From Diprion similis (taxonomy: Eukaryota > Arthropoda > Insecta > Hymenoptera > Diprionidae), in contig NC_060118.1 in the NCBI RefSeq assembly GCF_021155765.1, forward strand, positions 8,866,001-8,930,000: a stretch of 64,000 nt of DNA, read 5' to 3'. Every line of letters begins with the position of its first letter. Position 1 is the stretch's first letter. The translations under genes and the position numbers were made by a program. A model generated the notes under the pieces. That model saw nothing but the letters and a program-made list of their open reading frames with translations. It searched no databases and was not told the origin of the DNA. This document shows, in pieces, positions 25,801 through 38,700 of this stretch.

Positions 25801-28128
25801 GCTGCGAGCAACACCTGCAAAGTTACAGCCGAAAAACTGCAGATTTTCATCGTCATTTCTCCGCTGCTGGTCCTAGGCTATTTTTCATGTGTTTTCTGAG
25901 TTCCTGGGCGTCGAATTAGTCTAAAAAGCGTCATACGGATCGATTCCCAGACGAAAGATTTTTCGGCCAAAAAAAATCCAAGGCTAACCCCTTTGCATTT
26001 TTGGCGAAAATTTCGACGACTTTGAAAAGTGCTGCAATTAATTCTTTCGGGTACTATTCCGACGTGATTTTGCGAGAGGAATCGATTAATCGCAGTCCCG
26101 ATACGCTGCGAGCAACACCTGCAAAGTTACAGCCGAAAAACTGCAGATTTTCATCGTCATTTCTCCGCTGCTGGTCCTAGGCTATTTTTCATGTGTTTTC
26201 TGAGTTCCTGGGCGTCGAATTAGTCTAAAAAGCGTCATACGGATCGATTCCCAGACAAAAGATTTTTCGGCCAAAAAAAATCCAAGGCTAACCCCTTTGC
26301 ATTTTTGGCGAAAATTTCGACGACTTTGAAAAGTGCTGCAATTAATTCTGTGGGGTACTATTCCGACGTGATTTTGCGAGAGGAATCGATTAATCGCAGT
26401 CCCGATACGCTGCGAGCAACACCTGCAAAGTTACAGCCGAAAAACTGCAGATTTTCATCGTCATTTCTCCGCTGCTGGTCCTAGGCTATTTTTCATGTGT
26501 TTTCTGAGTTCCTGGGCGTCGAATTAGTCTAAAAAGCGTCATACGGATCGATTCCCAGACAAAAGATTTTTCGGCCAAAAAAAATCCGAGGCTAACCCCT
26601 TTGCATTTTTGGCGAAAATTTCGACGACTTTGAAAAGTGCTGCAATTAATTCTTTGGGGTACTATTCCGACGTGATTTTGCGAGAGGAATCGATTAATCG
26701 CAGTCCCGATACGCTGCGAGCAACACCTGCAAAGTTACAGCCGAAAAACTGCAGATTTTCATCGTCATTTCTCCGCTGCTGGTCCTAGGCTATTTTTCAC
26801 GTGTTTTCTGAGTTCCTGGGCGTCGAATTAGTCTAAAAAGCGTCATACGGATCGATTCCCAGACAAAAGATTTTTCGGCCAAAAAAAATCCAAGGCTAAC
26901 CCCTTTGCATTTTTGGCGGAAATTTTGACGACTTTGAAAAGTGCTGCAATTAATTCTTTGGGGTACTATTCCGACGTGATTTTGCGAGTGGAATCGATTA
27001 ATCGCAGTCCCGATACGCTGCGAGCAACACCTGCAAAGTTACAGCCGAAAAACTGCAGATTTTCATCGTCATTTCTCCGCTGCTGGTCCTAGGCTATTTT
27101 TCATGTGTTTTCTGAGTTCCTGGGCGTCGAATTAGTCTAAAAAGCGTCATACGGATCGATTTCCAGACAAAAGATTTTTCGGCCAAAAAAAATCCAAGGC
27201 TAACCCCTTTGCATTTTTGGCGAAAATTTCGACGACTTTGAAAAGTGCTGCAATTATTTCTTTGGGGTACTATTCCGACGTGATTTTGCGAGAGGAATCG
27301 ATTAATCGCAGTCCCGATACGCTGCGAGCAACACCTGCAAAGTTACAGCCGAAAAACTGCAGATTTTCATCGTCATTTCTCCGCTGCTGGTCCCAGGCTA
27401 TTTTTCATGTGTTTTCTGAGTTCCTGGGCGTCGAATTAGTCTAAAAAGCGTCATACGGATCGATTCCCAGACAAAAGATTTTTCGGCCAAAAAAAATCCA
27501 AGGCTAACCCCTTTGCATTTTTGGCGAAAATTTCGACGACTTTGAAAAGTGCTGCAATTAATTCTTTGGGGTACTATTCCGACGTGATTTTGCGAGAGGA
27601 ATCGATTAATCGCAGTCCCGATACGCTGCGAGCAACACCTGCAAAGTTACAGCCGAAAAACTGCAGATTTTCATCGTCATTTCTCCGCTGCTGGTCCTAG
27701 GCTATTTTTCATGTGTTTTCTGAGTTCCTGGGCGTCGAATTAGTCTAAAAAGCGTCATACGGATCGATTCCCAGACAAAAGATTTTTCGGCCGAAAAAAA
27801 TCCAAGGCTAACCCCTTTGCATTTTTGGCGGAAATTTTGACGACTTTGAAAAGTGCTGCAATTAATTCTTTGGGGTACTATTCCGACGTGATTTTGCGAG
27901 AGGAATCGATTAATCGCAGTCCCGATACGCTGCGAGCAACACCTGCAAAGTTACAGCCGAAAAACTGCAGATTTTCATCGTCATTTCTCCGCTGCTGGTC
28001 CTAGGCTATTTTTCATGTGTTTTCTGAGTTCCTGGGCGTCGAATTAGTCTAAAAAGCGTCATACGGATCGATTCCCAGACAAAAGATTTTTCGGCCAAAA
28101 AAAATCCAAGGCTAACCCCTTTGCATTT
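13841..28128. repeat. Higher-order repeats of 13 and 17 satellite monomers
   Basis: A chain of diagnostic variants repeats as a set: a CGCCCCGAGC plus AAAGTCAC unit, then a GATCCAAGG unit, then a TCCGAGG unit with GTCCCAGG and CGTCGGATT, then a TATTCGC unit. The set starts in the monomers at 13841, 17793 and 22961. The spacings are 3,952 bp (13 x 304) and 5,168 bp (17 x 304). The second and third sets stay alike further on: both have an ATTATTTC unit five monomers after the GTCCCAGG/CGTCGGATT unit (19921 and 25089). These are block duplications of multi-monomer segments. Confidence 0.85.
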
Positions 28129-31100
28129 TTGGCGAAAATTTCGACGACTTTGAAAAGTGCTGCAATTAATTCTTTGGGGTACTATTCCGACGTGATTTTG
28201 CGAGAGGAATCGATTAATCGCAGTCCCGATACGCTGCGAGCAACACCTGCAAAGTTACAGCCGAAAAACTGCAGATTTTCATCGTCATTTCTCCGCTGCT
28301 GGTCCTAGGCTATTTTTCATGTGTTTTCTGAGTTCCTGGGCGTCGAATTAGTCTAAAAAGCGTCATACGGATCGATTCCCAGACAAAAGATTTTTCGGCC
28401 AAAAAAAATCCAAGGCTAACCCCTTTGCATTTTTGGCGAAAATTTCGACGACTTTGAAAAGTGCTGCAATTAATTCTGTGGGGTACTATTCCGACGTGAT
28501 TTTGCGAGAGGAATCGATTAATCGCAGTCCCGATACGCTGCGAGCAACACCTGCAAAGTTACAGCCGAAAAACTGCAGATTTTCATCGTCATTTCTCCGC
28601 TGCTGGTCCTAGGCTATTTTTCATGTGTTTTCTGAGTTCCTGGGCGTCGAATTAGTCTAAAAAGCGTCATACGGATCGATTCCCAGACAAAAGATTTTTC
28701 GGCCAAAAAAAATCCGAGGCTAACCCCTTTGCATTTTTGGCGAAAATTTCGACGACTTTGAAAAGTGCTGCAATTAATTCTTTGGGGTACTATTCCGACG
28801 TGATTTTGCGAGAGGAATCGATTAATCGCAGTCCCGATACGCTGCGAGCAACACCTGCAAAGTTACAGCCGAAAAACTGCAGATTTTCATCGTCATTTCT
28901 CCGCTGCTGGTCCTAGGCTATTTTTCACGTGTTTTCTGAGTTCCTGGGCGTCGAATTAGTCTAAAAAGCGTCATACGGATCGATTCCCAGACAAAAGATT
29001 TTTCGGCCAAAAAAAATCCAAGGCTAACCCCTTTGCATTTTTGGCGGAAATTTTGACGACTTTGAAAAGTGCTGCAATTAATTCTTTGGGGTACTATTCC
29101 GACGTGATTTTGCGAGAGGAATCGATTAATCGCAGTCCCGATACGCTGCGAGCAACACCTGCAAAGTTACAGCCGAAAAACTGCAGATTTTCATCGTCAT
29201 TTCTCCGCTGCTGGTCCTAGGCTATTTTTCATGTGTTTTCTGAGTTCCTGGGCGTCGAATTAGTCTAAAAAGCGTCATACGGATCGATTTCCAGACAAAA
29301 GATTTTTCGGCCAAAAAAAATCCAAGGCTAACCCCTTTGCATTTTTGGCGAAAATTTCGACGACTTTGAAAAGTGCTGCAATTATTTCTTTGGGGTACTA
29401 TTCCGACGTGATTTTGCGAGAGGAATCGATTAATCGCAGTCCCGATACGCTGCGAGCAACACCTGCAAAGTTACAGCCGAAAAACTGCAGATTTTCATCG
29501 TCATTTCTCCGCTGCTGGTCCCAGGCTATTTTTCATGTGTTTTCTGAGTTCCTGGGCGTCGAATTAGTCTAAAAAGCGTCATACGGATCGATTCCCAGAC
29601 AAAAGATTTTTCGGCCAAAAAAAATCCAAGGCTAACCCCTTTGCATTTTTGGCGAAAATTTCGACGACTTTGAAAAGTGCTGCAATTAATTCTTTGGGGT
29701 ACTATTCCGACGTGATTTTGCGAGAGGAATCGATTAATCGCAGTCCCGATACGCTGCGAGCAACACCTGCAAAGTTACAGCCGAAAAACTGCAGATTTTC
29801 ATCGTCATTTCTCCGCTGCTGGTCCTAGGCTATTTTTCATGTGTTTTCTGAGTTCCTGGGCGTCGAATTAGTCTAAAAAGCGTCATACGGATCGATTCCC
29901 AGACAAAAGATTTTTCGGCCAAAAAAAATCCAAGGCTAACCCCTTTGCATTTTTGGCGAAAATTTCGACGACTTTGAAAAGTGCTGCAATTAATTCTTTG
30001 GGGTACTATTCCGACGTGATTTTGCGAGAGGAATCGATTAATCGCAGTCCCGATACGCTGCGAGCAACACCTGCAAAGTTACAGCCGAAAAACTGCAGAT
30101 TTTCATCGTCATTTCTCCGCTGCTGGTCCTAGGCTATTTTTCATGTGTTTTCTGAGTTCCTGGGCGTCGAATTAGTCTAAAAAGCGTCATACGGATCGAT
30201 TCCCAGACAAAAGATTTTTCGGCCAAAAAAAATCCGAGGCTAACCCCTTTGCATTTTTGGCGAAAATTTCGACGACTTTGAAAAGTGCTGCAATTAATTC
30301 TTTGGGGTACTATTCCGACGTGATTTTGCGAGAGGAATCGATTAATCGCAGTCCCGATACGCTGCGAGCAACACCTGCAAAGTTACAGCCGAAAAACTGC
30401 AGATTTTCATCGTCATTTCTCCGCTGCTGGTCCTAGGCTATTTTTCACGTGTTTTCTGAGTTCCTGGGCGTCGAATTAGTCTAAAAAGCGTCATACGGAT
30501 CGATTCCCAGACAAAAGATTTTTCGGCCAAAAAAAATCCAAGGCTAACCCCTTTGCATTTTTGGCGGAAATTTTGACGACTTTGAAAAGTGCTGCAATTA
30601 ATTCTTTGGGGTACTATTCCGACGTGATTTTGCGAGAGGAATCGATTAATCGCAGTCCCGATACGCTGCGAGCAACACCTGCAAAGTTACAGCCGAAAAA
30701 CTGCAGATTTTCATCGTCATTTCTCCGCTGCTGGTCCTAGGCTATTTTTCATGTGTTTTCTGAGTTCCTGGGCGTCGAATTAGTCTAAAAAGCGTCATAC
30801 GGATGGATTTCCAGACAAAAGATTTTTCGGCCAAAAAAAATCCAAGGCTAACCCCTTTGCATTTTTGGCGAAAATTTCGACGACTTTGAAAAGTGCTGCA
30901 ATTATTTCTTTGGGGTACTATTCCGACGTGATTTTGCGAGAGGAATCGATTAATCGCAGTCCCGATACGCTGCGAGCAACACCTGCAAAGTTACAGCCGA
31001 AAAACTGCAGATTTTCATCGTCATTTCTCCGCTGCTGGTCCCAGGCTATTTTTCATGTGTTTTCTGAGTTCCTGGGCGTCGAATTAGTCTAAAAAGCGTC

Positions 31101-34100
31101 ATACGGATCGATTCCCAGACAAAAGATTTTTCGGCCAAAAAAAATCCAAGGCTAACCCCTTTGCATTTTTGGCGAAAATTTCGACGACTTTGAAAAGTGC
31201 TGCAATTAATTCTTTGGGGTACTATTCCGACGTGATTTTGCGAGAGGAATCGATTAATCGCAGTCCCGATACGCTGCGAGCAACACCTGCAAAGTTACAG
31301 CCGAAAAACTGCAGATTTTCATCGTCATTTCTCCGCTGCTGGTCCTAGGCTATTTTTCATGTGTTTTCTGAGTTCCTGGGCGTCGAATTAGTCTAAAAAG
31401 CGTCATACGGATCGATTCCCAGACAAAAGATTTTTCGGCCAAAAAAAATCCAAGGCTAACCCCTTTGCATTTTTGGCGGAAATTTTGACGACTTTGAAAA
31501 GTGCTGCAATTAATTCTTTGGGGTACTATTCCGACGTGATTTTGCGAGAGGAATCGATTAATCGCAGTCCCGATACGCTGCGAGCAACACCTGCAAAGTT
31601 ACAGCCGAAAAACTGCAGATTTTCATCGTCATTTCTCCGCTGCTGGTCCTAGGCTATTTTTCATGTGTTTTCTGAGTTCCTGGGCGTCGAATTAGTCTAA
31701 AAAGCGTCATACGGATCGATTCCCAGACAAAAGATTTTTCGGCCAAAAAAAATCCAAGGCTAACCCCTTTGCATTTTTGGCGAAAATTTCGACGACTTTG
31801 AAAAGTGCTGCAATTAATTCTTTGGGGTACTATTCCGACGTGATTTTGCGAGAGGAATCGATTAATCGCAGTCCCGATACGCTGCGAGCAACACCTGCAA
31901 AGTTACAGCCGAAAAACTGCAGATTTTCATCGTCATTTCTCCGCTGCTGGTCCTAGGCTATTTGTCATGTGTTTTCTGAGTTCCTGGGCGTCGAATTAGT
32001 CTAAAAAGCGTCATACGGATCGATTCCCAGACAAAAGATTTTTCGGCCAAAAAAAATCCAAGGCTAACCCCTTTGCATTTTTGGCGAAAATTTCGACGAC
32101 TTTGAAAAGTGCTGCAATTAATTCTGTGGGGTACTATTCCGACGTGATTTTGCGAGAGGAATCGATTAATCGCAGTCCCGATACGCTGCGAGCAACACCT
32201 GCAAAGTTACAGCCGAAAAACTGCAGATTTTCATCGTCATTTCTCCGCTGCTGGTCCTAGGCTATTTTTCATGTGTTTTCTGAGTTCCTGGGCGTCGAAT
32301 TAGTCTAAAAAGCGTCATACGGATCGATTCCCAGACAAAAGATTTTTCGGCCAAAAAAAATCCAAGGCTAACCCCTTTGCATTTTTGGCGAAAATTTCGA
32401 CGACTTTGAAAAGTGCTGCAATTGATTCTTTGGGGTACTATTCCGACGTGATTTTGCAAGAGGAATCGATTAATCGCAGTCCCGATACGCTGCGAGCAAC
32501 ACCTGCAAAGTTACAGCCGAAAAACTGCAGATTTTCATCGTCATTTCTCCGCTGCTGGTCCTAGGCTATTTTTCATGTGTTTTCTGAGTTCCTGGGCGTC
32601 GAATTAGTCTAAAAAGCGTCATACGGATCGATTCCCAGACAAAAGATTTTTCGGCCAAAAAAAATCCAAGGCTAACCCCTTTGCATTTTTGGCGAAAATT
32701 TCGACGACTTTGAAAAGTGCTGCAATTAATTCTTTGGGGTACTATTCCGACGTGATTTTGCGAGAGGAATCGATTAATCGCAGTCCCGATACGCTGCGAG
32801 CAACACCTGCAAAGTTACAGCCGAAAAACTGCAGATTTTCATCGTCATTTCTCCGCTGCTGGTCCTAGGCTATTTTTCATGTGTTTTCTGAGTTCCTGGG
32901 CGTCGAATTAGTCTAAAAAGCGTCATACGGATCGATTCCCAGACAAAAGATTTTTCGGCCAAAAAAAATCCAAGGCTAACCCCTTTGCATTTTTGGCGAA
33001 AATTTCGACGACTTTGAAAAGTGCTGCAATTAATTCTGTGGGGTACTATTCCGACGTGATTTTGCGAGAGGAATCGATTAATCGCAGTCCCGATACGCTG
33101 CGAGCAACACCTGCAAAGTTACAGCCGAAAAACTGCAGATTTTCATCGTCATTTCTCCGCTGCTGGTCCTAGGCTATTTTTCATGTGTTTTCTGAGTTCC
33201 TGGGCGTCGAATTAGTCTAAAAAGCGTCATACGGATCGATTCCCAGACAAAAGATTTTTCGGCCAAAAAAAATCCGAGGCTAACCCCTTTGCATTTTTGG
33301 CGAAAATTTCGACGACTTTGAAAAGTGCTGCAATTAATTCTTTGGGGTACTATTCCGACGTGATTTTGCGAGAGGAATCGATTAATCGCAGTCCCGATAC
33401 GCTGCGAGCAACACCTGCAAAGTTACAGCCGAAAAACTGCAGATTTTCATCGTCATTTCTCCGCTGCTGGTCCTAGGCTATTTTTCACGTGTTTTCTGAG
33501 TTCCTGGGCGTCGAATTAGTCTAAAAAGCGTCATACGGATCGATTCCCAGACAAAAGATTTTTCGGCCAAAAAAAATCCAAGGCTAACCCCTTTGCATTT
33601 TTGGCGGAAATTTTGACGACTTTGAAAAGTGCTGCAATTAATTCTTTGGGGTACTATTCCGACGTGATTTTGCGAGAGGAATCGATTAATCGCAGTCCCG
33701 ATACGCTGCGAGCAACACCTGCAAAGTTACAGCCGAAAAACTGCAGATTTTCATCGTCATTTCTCCGCTGCTGGTCCTAGGCTATTTTTCATGTGTTTTC
33801 TGAGTTCCTGGGCGTCGAATTAGTCTAAAAAGCGTCATACGGATCGATTTCCAGACAAAAGATTTTTCGGCCAAAAAAAATCCAAGGCTAACCCCTTTGC
33901 ATTTTTGGCGAAAATTTCGACGACTTTGAAAAGTGCTGCAATTATTTCTTTGGGGTACTATTCCGACGTGATTTTGCGAGAGGAATCGATTAATCGCAGT
34001 CCCGATACGCTGCGAGCAACACCTGCAAAGTTACAGCCGAAAAACTGCAGATTTTCATCGTCATTTCTCCGCTGCTGGTCCCAGGCTATTTTTCATGTGT

Positions 34101-35728
34101 TTTCTGAGTTCCTGGGCGTCGAATTAGTCTAAAAAGCGTCATACGGATCGATTCCCAGACAAAAGATTTTTCGGCCAAAAAAAATCCAAGGCTAACCCCT
34201 TTGCATTTTTGGCGAAAATTTCGACGACTTTGAAAAGTGCTGCAATTAATTCTTTGGGGTACTATTCCGACGTGATTTTGCGAGAGGAATCGATTAATCG
34301 CAGTCCCGATACGCTGCGAGCAACACCTGCAAAGTTACAGCCGAAAAACTGCAGATTTTCATCGTCATTTCTCCGCTGCTGGTCCTAGGCTATTTTTCAT
34401 GTGTTTTCTGAGTTCCTGGGCGTCGAATTAGTCTAAAAAGCGTCATACGGATCGATTCCCAGACAAAAGATTTTTCGGCCAAAAAAAATCCAAGGCTAAC
34501 CCCTTTGCATTTTTGGCGGAAATTTTGACGACTTTGAAAAGTGCTGCAATTAATTCTTTGGGGTACTATTCCGACGTGATTTTGCGAGAGGAATCGATTA
34601 ATCGCAGTCCCGATACGCTGCGAGCAACACCTGCAAAGTTACAGCCGAAAAACTGCAGATTTCCATCGTCATTTCTCCGCTGCTGGTCCTAGGCTATTTT
34701 TCATGTGTTTTCTGAGTTCCTGGGCGTCGAATTAGTCTAAAAAGCGTCATACGGATCGATTCCCAGACAAAAGATTTTTCGGCCAAAAAAAATCCAAGGC
34801 TAACCCCTTTGCATTTTTGGCGAAAATTTCGACGACTTTGAAAAGTGCTGCAATTAATTCTTTGGGGTACTATTCCGACGTGATTTTGCGAGAGGAATCG
34901 ATTAATCGCAGTCCCGATACGCTGCGAGCAACACCTGCAAAGTTACAGCCGAAAAACTGCAGATTTTCATCGTCATTTCTCCGCTGCTGGTCCTAGGCTA
35001 TTTGTCATGTGTTTTCTGAGTTCCTGGGCGTCGAATTAGTCTAAAAAGCGTCATACGGATCGATTCCCAGACAAAAGATTTTTCGGCCAAAAAAAATCCA
35101 AGGCTAACCCCTTTGCATTTTTGGCGAAAATTTCGACGACTTTGAAAAGTGCTGCAATTAATTCTGTGGGGTACTATTCCGACGTGATTTTGCGAGAGGA
35201 ATCGATTAATCGCAGTCCCGATACGCTGCGAGCAACACCTGCAAAGTTACAGCCGAAAAACTGCAGATTTTCATCGTCATTTCTCCGCTGCTGGTCCTAG
35301 GCTATTTTTCATGTGTTTTCTGAGTTCCTGGGCGTCGAATTAGTCTAAAAAGCGTCATACGGATCGATTCCCAGACAAAAGATTTTTCGGCCAAAAAAAA
35401 TCCAAGGCTAACCCCTTTGCATTTTTGGCGAAAATTTCGACGACTTTGAAAAGTGCTGCAATTGATTCTTTGGGGTACTATTCCGACGTGATTTTGCGAG
35501 AGGAATCGATTAATCGCAGTCCCGATACGCTGCGAGCAACACCTGCAAAGTTACAGCCGAAAAACTGCAGATTTTCATCGTCATTTCTCCGCTGCTGGTC
35601 CTAGGCTATTTTTCATGTGTTTTCTGAGTTCCTGGGCGTCGAATTAGTCTAAAAAGCGTCATACGGATCGATTCCCAGACAAAAGATTTTTCGGCCAAAA
35701 AAAATCCAAGGCTAACCCCTTTGCATTT
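25089..35728. repeat. Higher-order repeats of 7, 5 and 10 satellite monomers
   Basis: An ATTATTTC/GTCCCAGG monomer, usually preceded by GATTTCCAGAC, occurs at 25089, 27217, 29345, 30865 and 33905. The spacings are 2,128 bp (7 units), 2,128 bp (7), 1,520 bp (5) and 3,040 bp (10). Within each 7-unit block the order of variants is fixed: ATTATTTC, plain, GGCGGAAATTTTGAC after GGCCGAAA, plain, ATTCTGTGG, TCCGAGG with TCACGTG, GGCGGAAATTTTGAC. The 5-unit block omits two of them. Part of the 10-unit block (31169 onward, with TTTGTCATG and AATTGATTC units) is repeated from 34209. Confidence 0.85.
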
Positions 35729-38700
35729 TTGGCGAAAATTTCGACGACTTCGAAAAGTGCTGCAATTAATTCTTTGGGGTACTATTCCGACGTGATTTTG
35801 CGAGAGGAATCGATTAATCGCAGTCCCGATACGCTGCGAGCAACACCTGCAAAGTTACAGCCGAAAAACTGCAGATTTTCATCGTCATTTCTCCGCTGCT
35901 GGTCCTAGGCTATTTTTCATGTGTTTTCTGAGTTCCTGGGCGTCGAATTAGTCTAAAAAGCGTCATACGGATCGATTCCCAGACAAAAGATTTTTCGGCC
36001 AAAAAAAATCCAAGGCTAACCCCTTTGCATTTTTGGCGAAAATTTCGACGACTTTGAAAAGTGCTGCAATTAATTCTTTGGGGTACTATTCCGACGTGAT
36101 TTTGCGAGAGGAATCGATTAATCGCAGTCCCGATACGCTGCGAGCAACACCTGCAAAGTTACAGCCGAAAAACTGCAGATTTTCATCGTCATTTCTCCGC
36201 TGCTGGTCCTAGGCTATTTTTCATGTGTTTTCTGAGTTCCTGGGCGTCGAATTAGTCTAAAATGCGTCATACGGATCGATTCCCAGACAAAAGATTTTTC
36301 GGCCAAAAAAAATCCAAGGCTAACCCCTTTGCATTTTTGGCGAAAATTTCGACGACTTTGAAAAGTGCTGCAATTAATTCTTTGGGGTACTATTCCGACG
36401 TGATTTTGCGAGAGGAATCGATTAATCGCAGTCCCGATACGCTGCGAGCAACACCTGCAAAGTTACAGCCGAAAAACTGCAGATTTTCATCGTCATTTCT
36501 CCGCTGCTGGTCCTAGGCTATTTTTCATGTGTTTTCTGAGTTCCTGGGCGTCGAATTAGTCTAAAAAGCGTCATACGGATCGATTCCCAGACAAAAGATT
36601 TTTCGCCAAAAAAAAATCCAAGGCTAACCCCTTTGCATTTTTGGCGAAAATTTCGACGACTTCGAAAAGTGCTGCAATTAATTCTTTGGGGTACTATTCC
36701 GACGTGATTTTGCGAGAGGAATCGATTAATCGCAGTCCCGATACGCTGCGAGCAACACCTGCAAAGTTACAGCCGAAAAACTGCAGATTTTCATCGTCAT
36801 TTCTCCGCTGCTGGTCCTAGGCTATTTTTCATGTGTTTTCTGAGTTCCTGGGCGTCGAATTAGTCTAAAAAGCGTCATACGGATCGATTCCCAGACAAAA
36901 GATTTTTCGGCCAAAAAAAATCCAAGGCTAACCCCTTTGCATTTTTGGCGAAAATTTCGACGACTTTGAAAAGTGCTGCAATTAATTCTTTGGGGTACTA
37001 TTCCGACGTGATTTTGCGAGAGGAATCGATTAATCGCAGTCCCGATACGCTGCGAGCAACACCTGCAAAGTCACAGCCGAAAAACTGCAGATTTTCATCG
37101 TCATTTCTCCGCTGCTGGTCCTAGGCTATTTTTCATGTGTTTTCTGAGTTCCTGGGCGTCGAATTAGTCTAAGAAGCGTCATACGGATCGATTCCCAGAC
37201 AAAAGATTTTTCGGCCAAAAAAAATCCAAGGCTAACCCCTTTGCATTTTTGGCGAAAATTTCGACGACTTTGAAAAGTGCTGCAATTAATTCTTTGGGGT
37301 ACTATTCCGACGTGATTTTGCGAGAGGAATCGATTAATCGCAGTCCCGATACGCTGCGAGCAACACCTGCAAAGTTACAGCCGAAAAACTGCAGATTTTC
37401 ATCGTCATTTCTCCGCTGCTGGTCCTAGGCTATTTTTCATGTGTTTTCTGAGTTCCTGGGCGTCGAATTAGTCTAAAAAGCGTCATACGGATCGATTCCC
37501 AGACAAAAGATTTTTCGGCCAAAAAAAATCCAAGGCTAACCCCTTTGCATTTTTGGCGAAAATTTCGACGACTTTGAAAAGTGCTGCAATTGATTCTTTG
37601 GGGTACTATTCCGACGTGATTTTGCGAGAGGAATCGATTAATCGCAGTCCCGATACGCTGCGAGCAACACCTGCAAAGTTACAGCCGAAAAACTGCAGAT
37701 TTTCATCGTCATTTCTCCGCTGCTGGTCCTAGGCTATTTTTCATGTGTTTTCTGAGTTCCTGGGCGTCGAATTAGTCTAAAAAGCGTCATACGGATCGAT
37801 TCCCAGACAAAAGATTTTTCGGCCAAAAAAAATCCAAGGCTAACCCCTTTGCATTTTTGGCGAAAATTTCGACGACTTTGAAAAGTGCTGCAATTAATTC
37901 TTTGGGGTACCATTCCGACGTGATTTTGCGAGAGGAATCGATTAATCGCAGTCCCGATACGCTGCGAGCAACACCTGCAAAGTCACAGCCGAAAAACTGC
38001 AGATTTTCATCGTCATTTCTCCGCTGCTGGTCCTAGGCTATTTTTCATGTGTTTTCTGAGTTCCTGGGCGTCGAATTAGTCTAAAAAGCGTCATACGGAT
38101 CGATTCCCAGACAAAAGATTTTTCGGCCAAAAAAAATCCAAGGCTAACCCCTTTGCATTTTTGGCGAAAATTTCGACGACTTTGAAAAGTGCTGCAATTA
38201 ATTCTTTGGGGTACCATTCCGACGTGATTTTGCGAGAGGAATCGATCAATCGCAGTCCCGATACGCTGCGAGCAACACCTGCAAAGTTACAGCCGAAAAA
38301 CTGCAGATTTTCATCGTCATTTCTCCGCTGCTGGTCCTAGGCTATTTTTCATGTGTTTTCTGAGTTCCTGGGCGTCGAATTAGTCTAAAAAGCGTCATAC
38401 GGATCGATTCCCAGACAAAAGATTTTTCGGCCAAAAAAAATCCAAGGCTAACCCCTTTGCATTTTTGGCGAAAATTTCGACGACTTTGAAAAGTGCTGCA
38501 ATTAATTCTTTGGGGTACTATTCCGACGTGATTTTGCGAGAGGAATCGATTATTCGCAGTCCCGATACGCTGCGAGCAACACCTGCAAAGTTACAGCCGA
38601 AAAACTGCAGATTTTCATCGTCATTTCTCCGCTGCTGGTCCTAGGCTATTTTTCATGTGTTTTCTGAGTTCCTGGGCGTCGAATTAGTCTAAAAAGCGTC

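Noticed and set aside
11713..34132. A 75-codon plus-strand open frame repeated in about ten satellite monomers
   Set aside because: It exists only where a TAG in the consensus has mutated (CTAGG to CCAGG or CGAGG), starts with a non-ATG codon, and most monomers interrupt it. It is satellite sequence, not a protein family.
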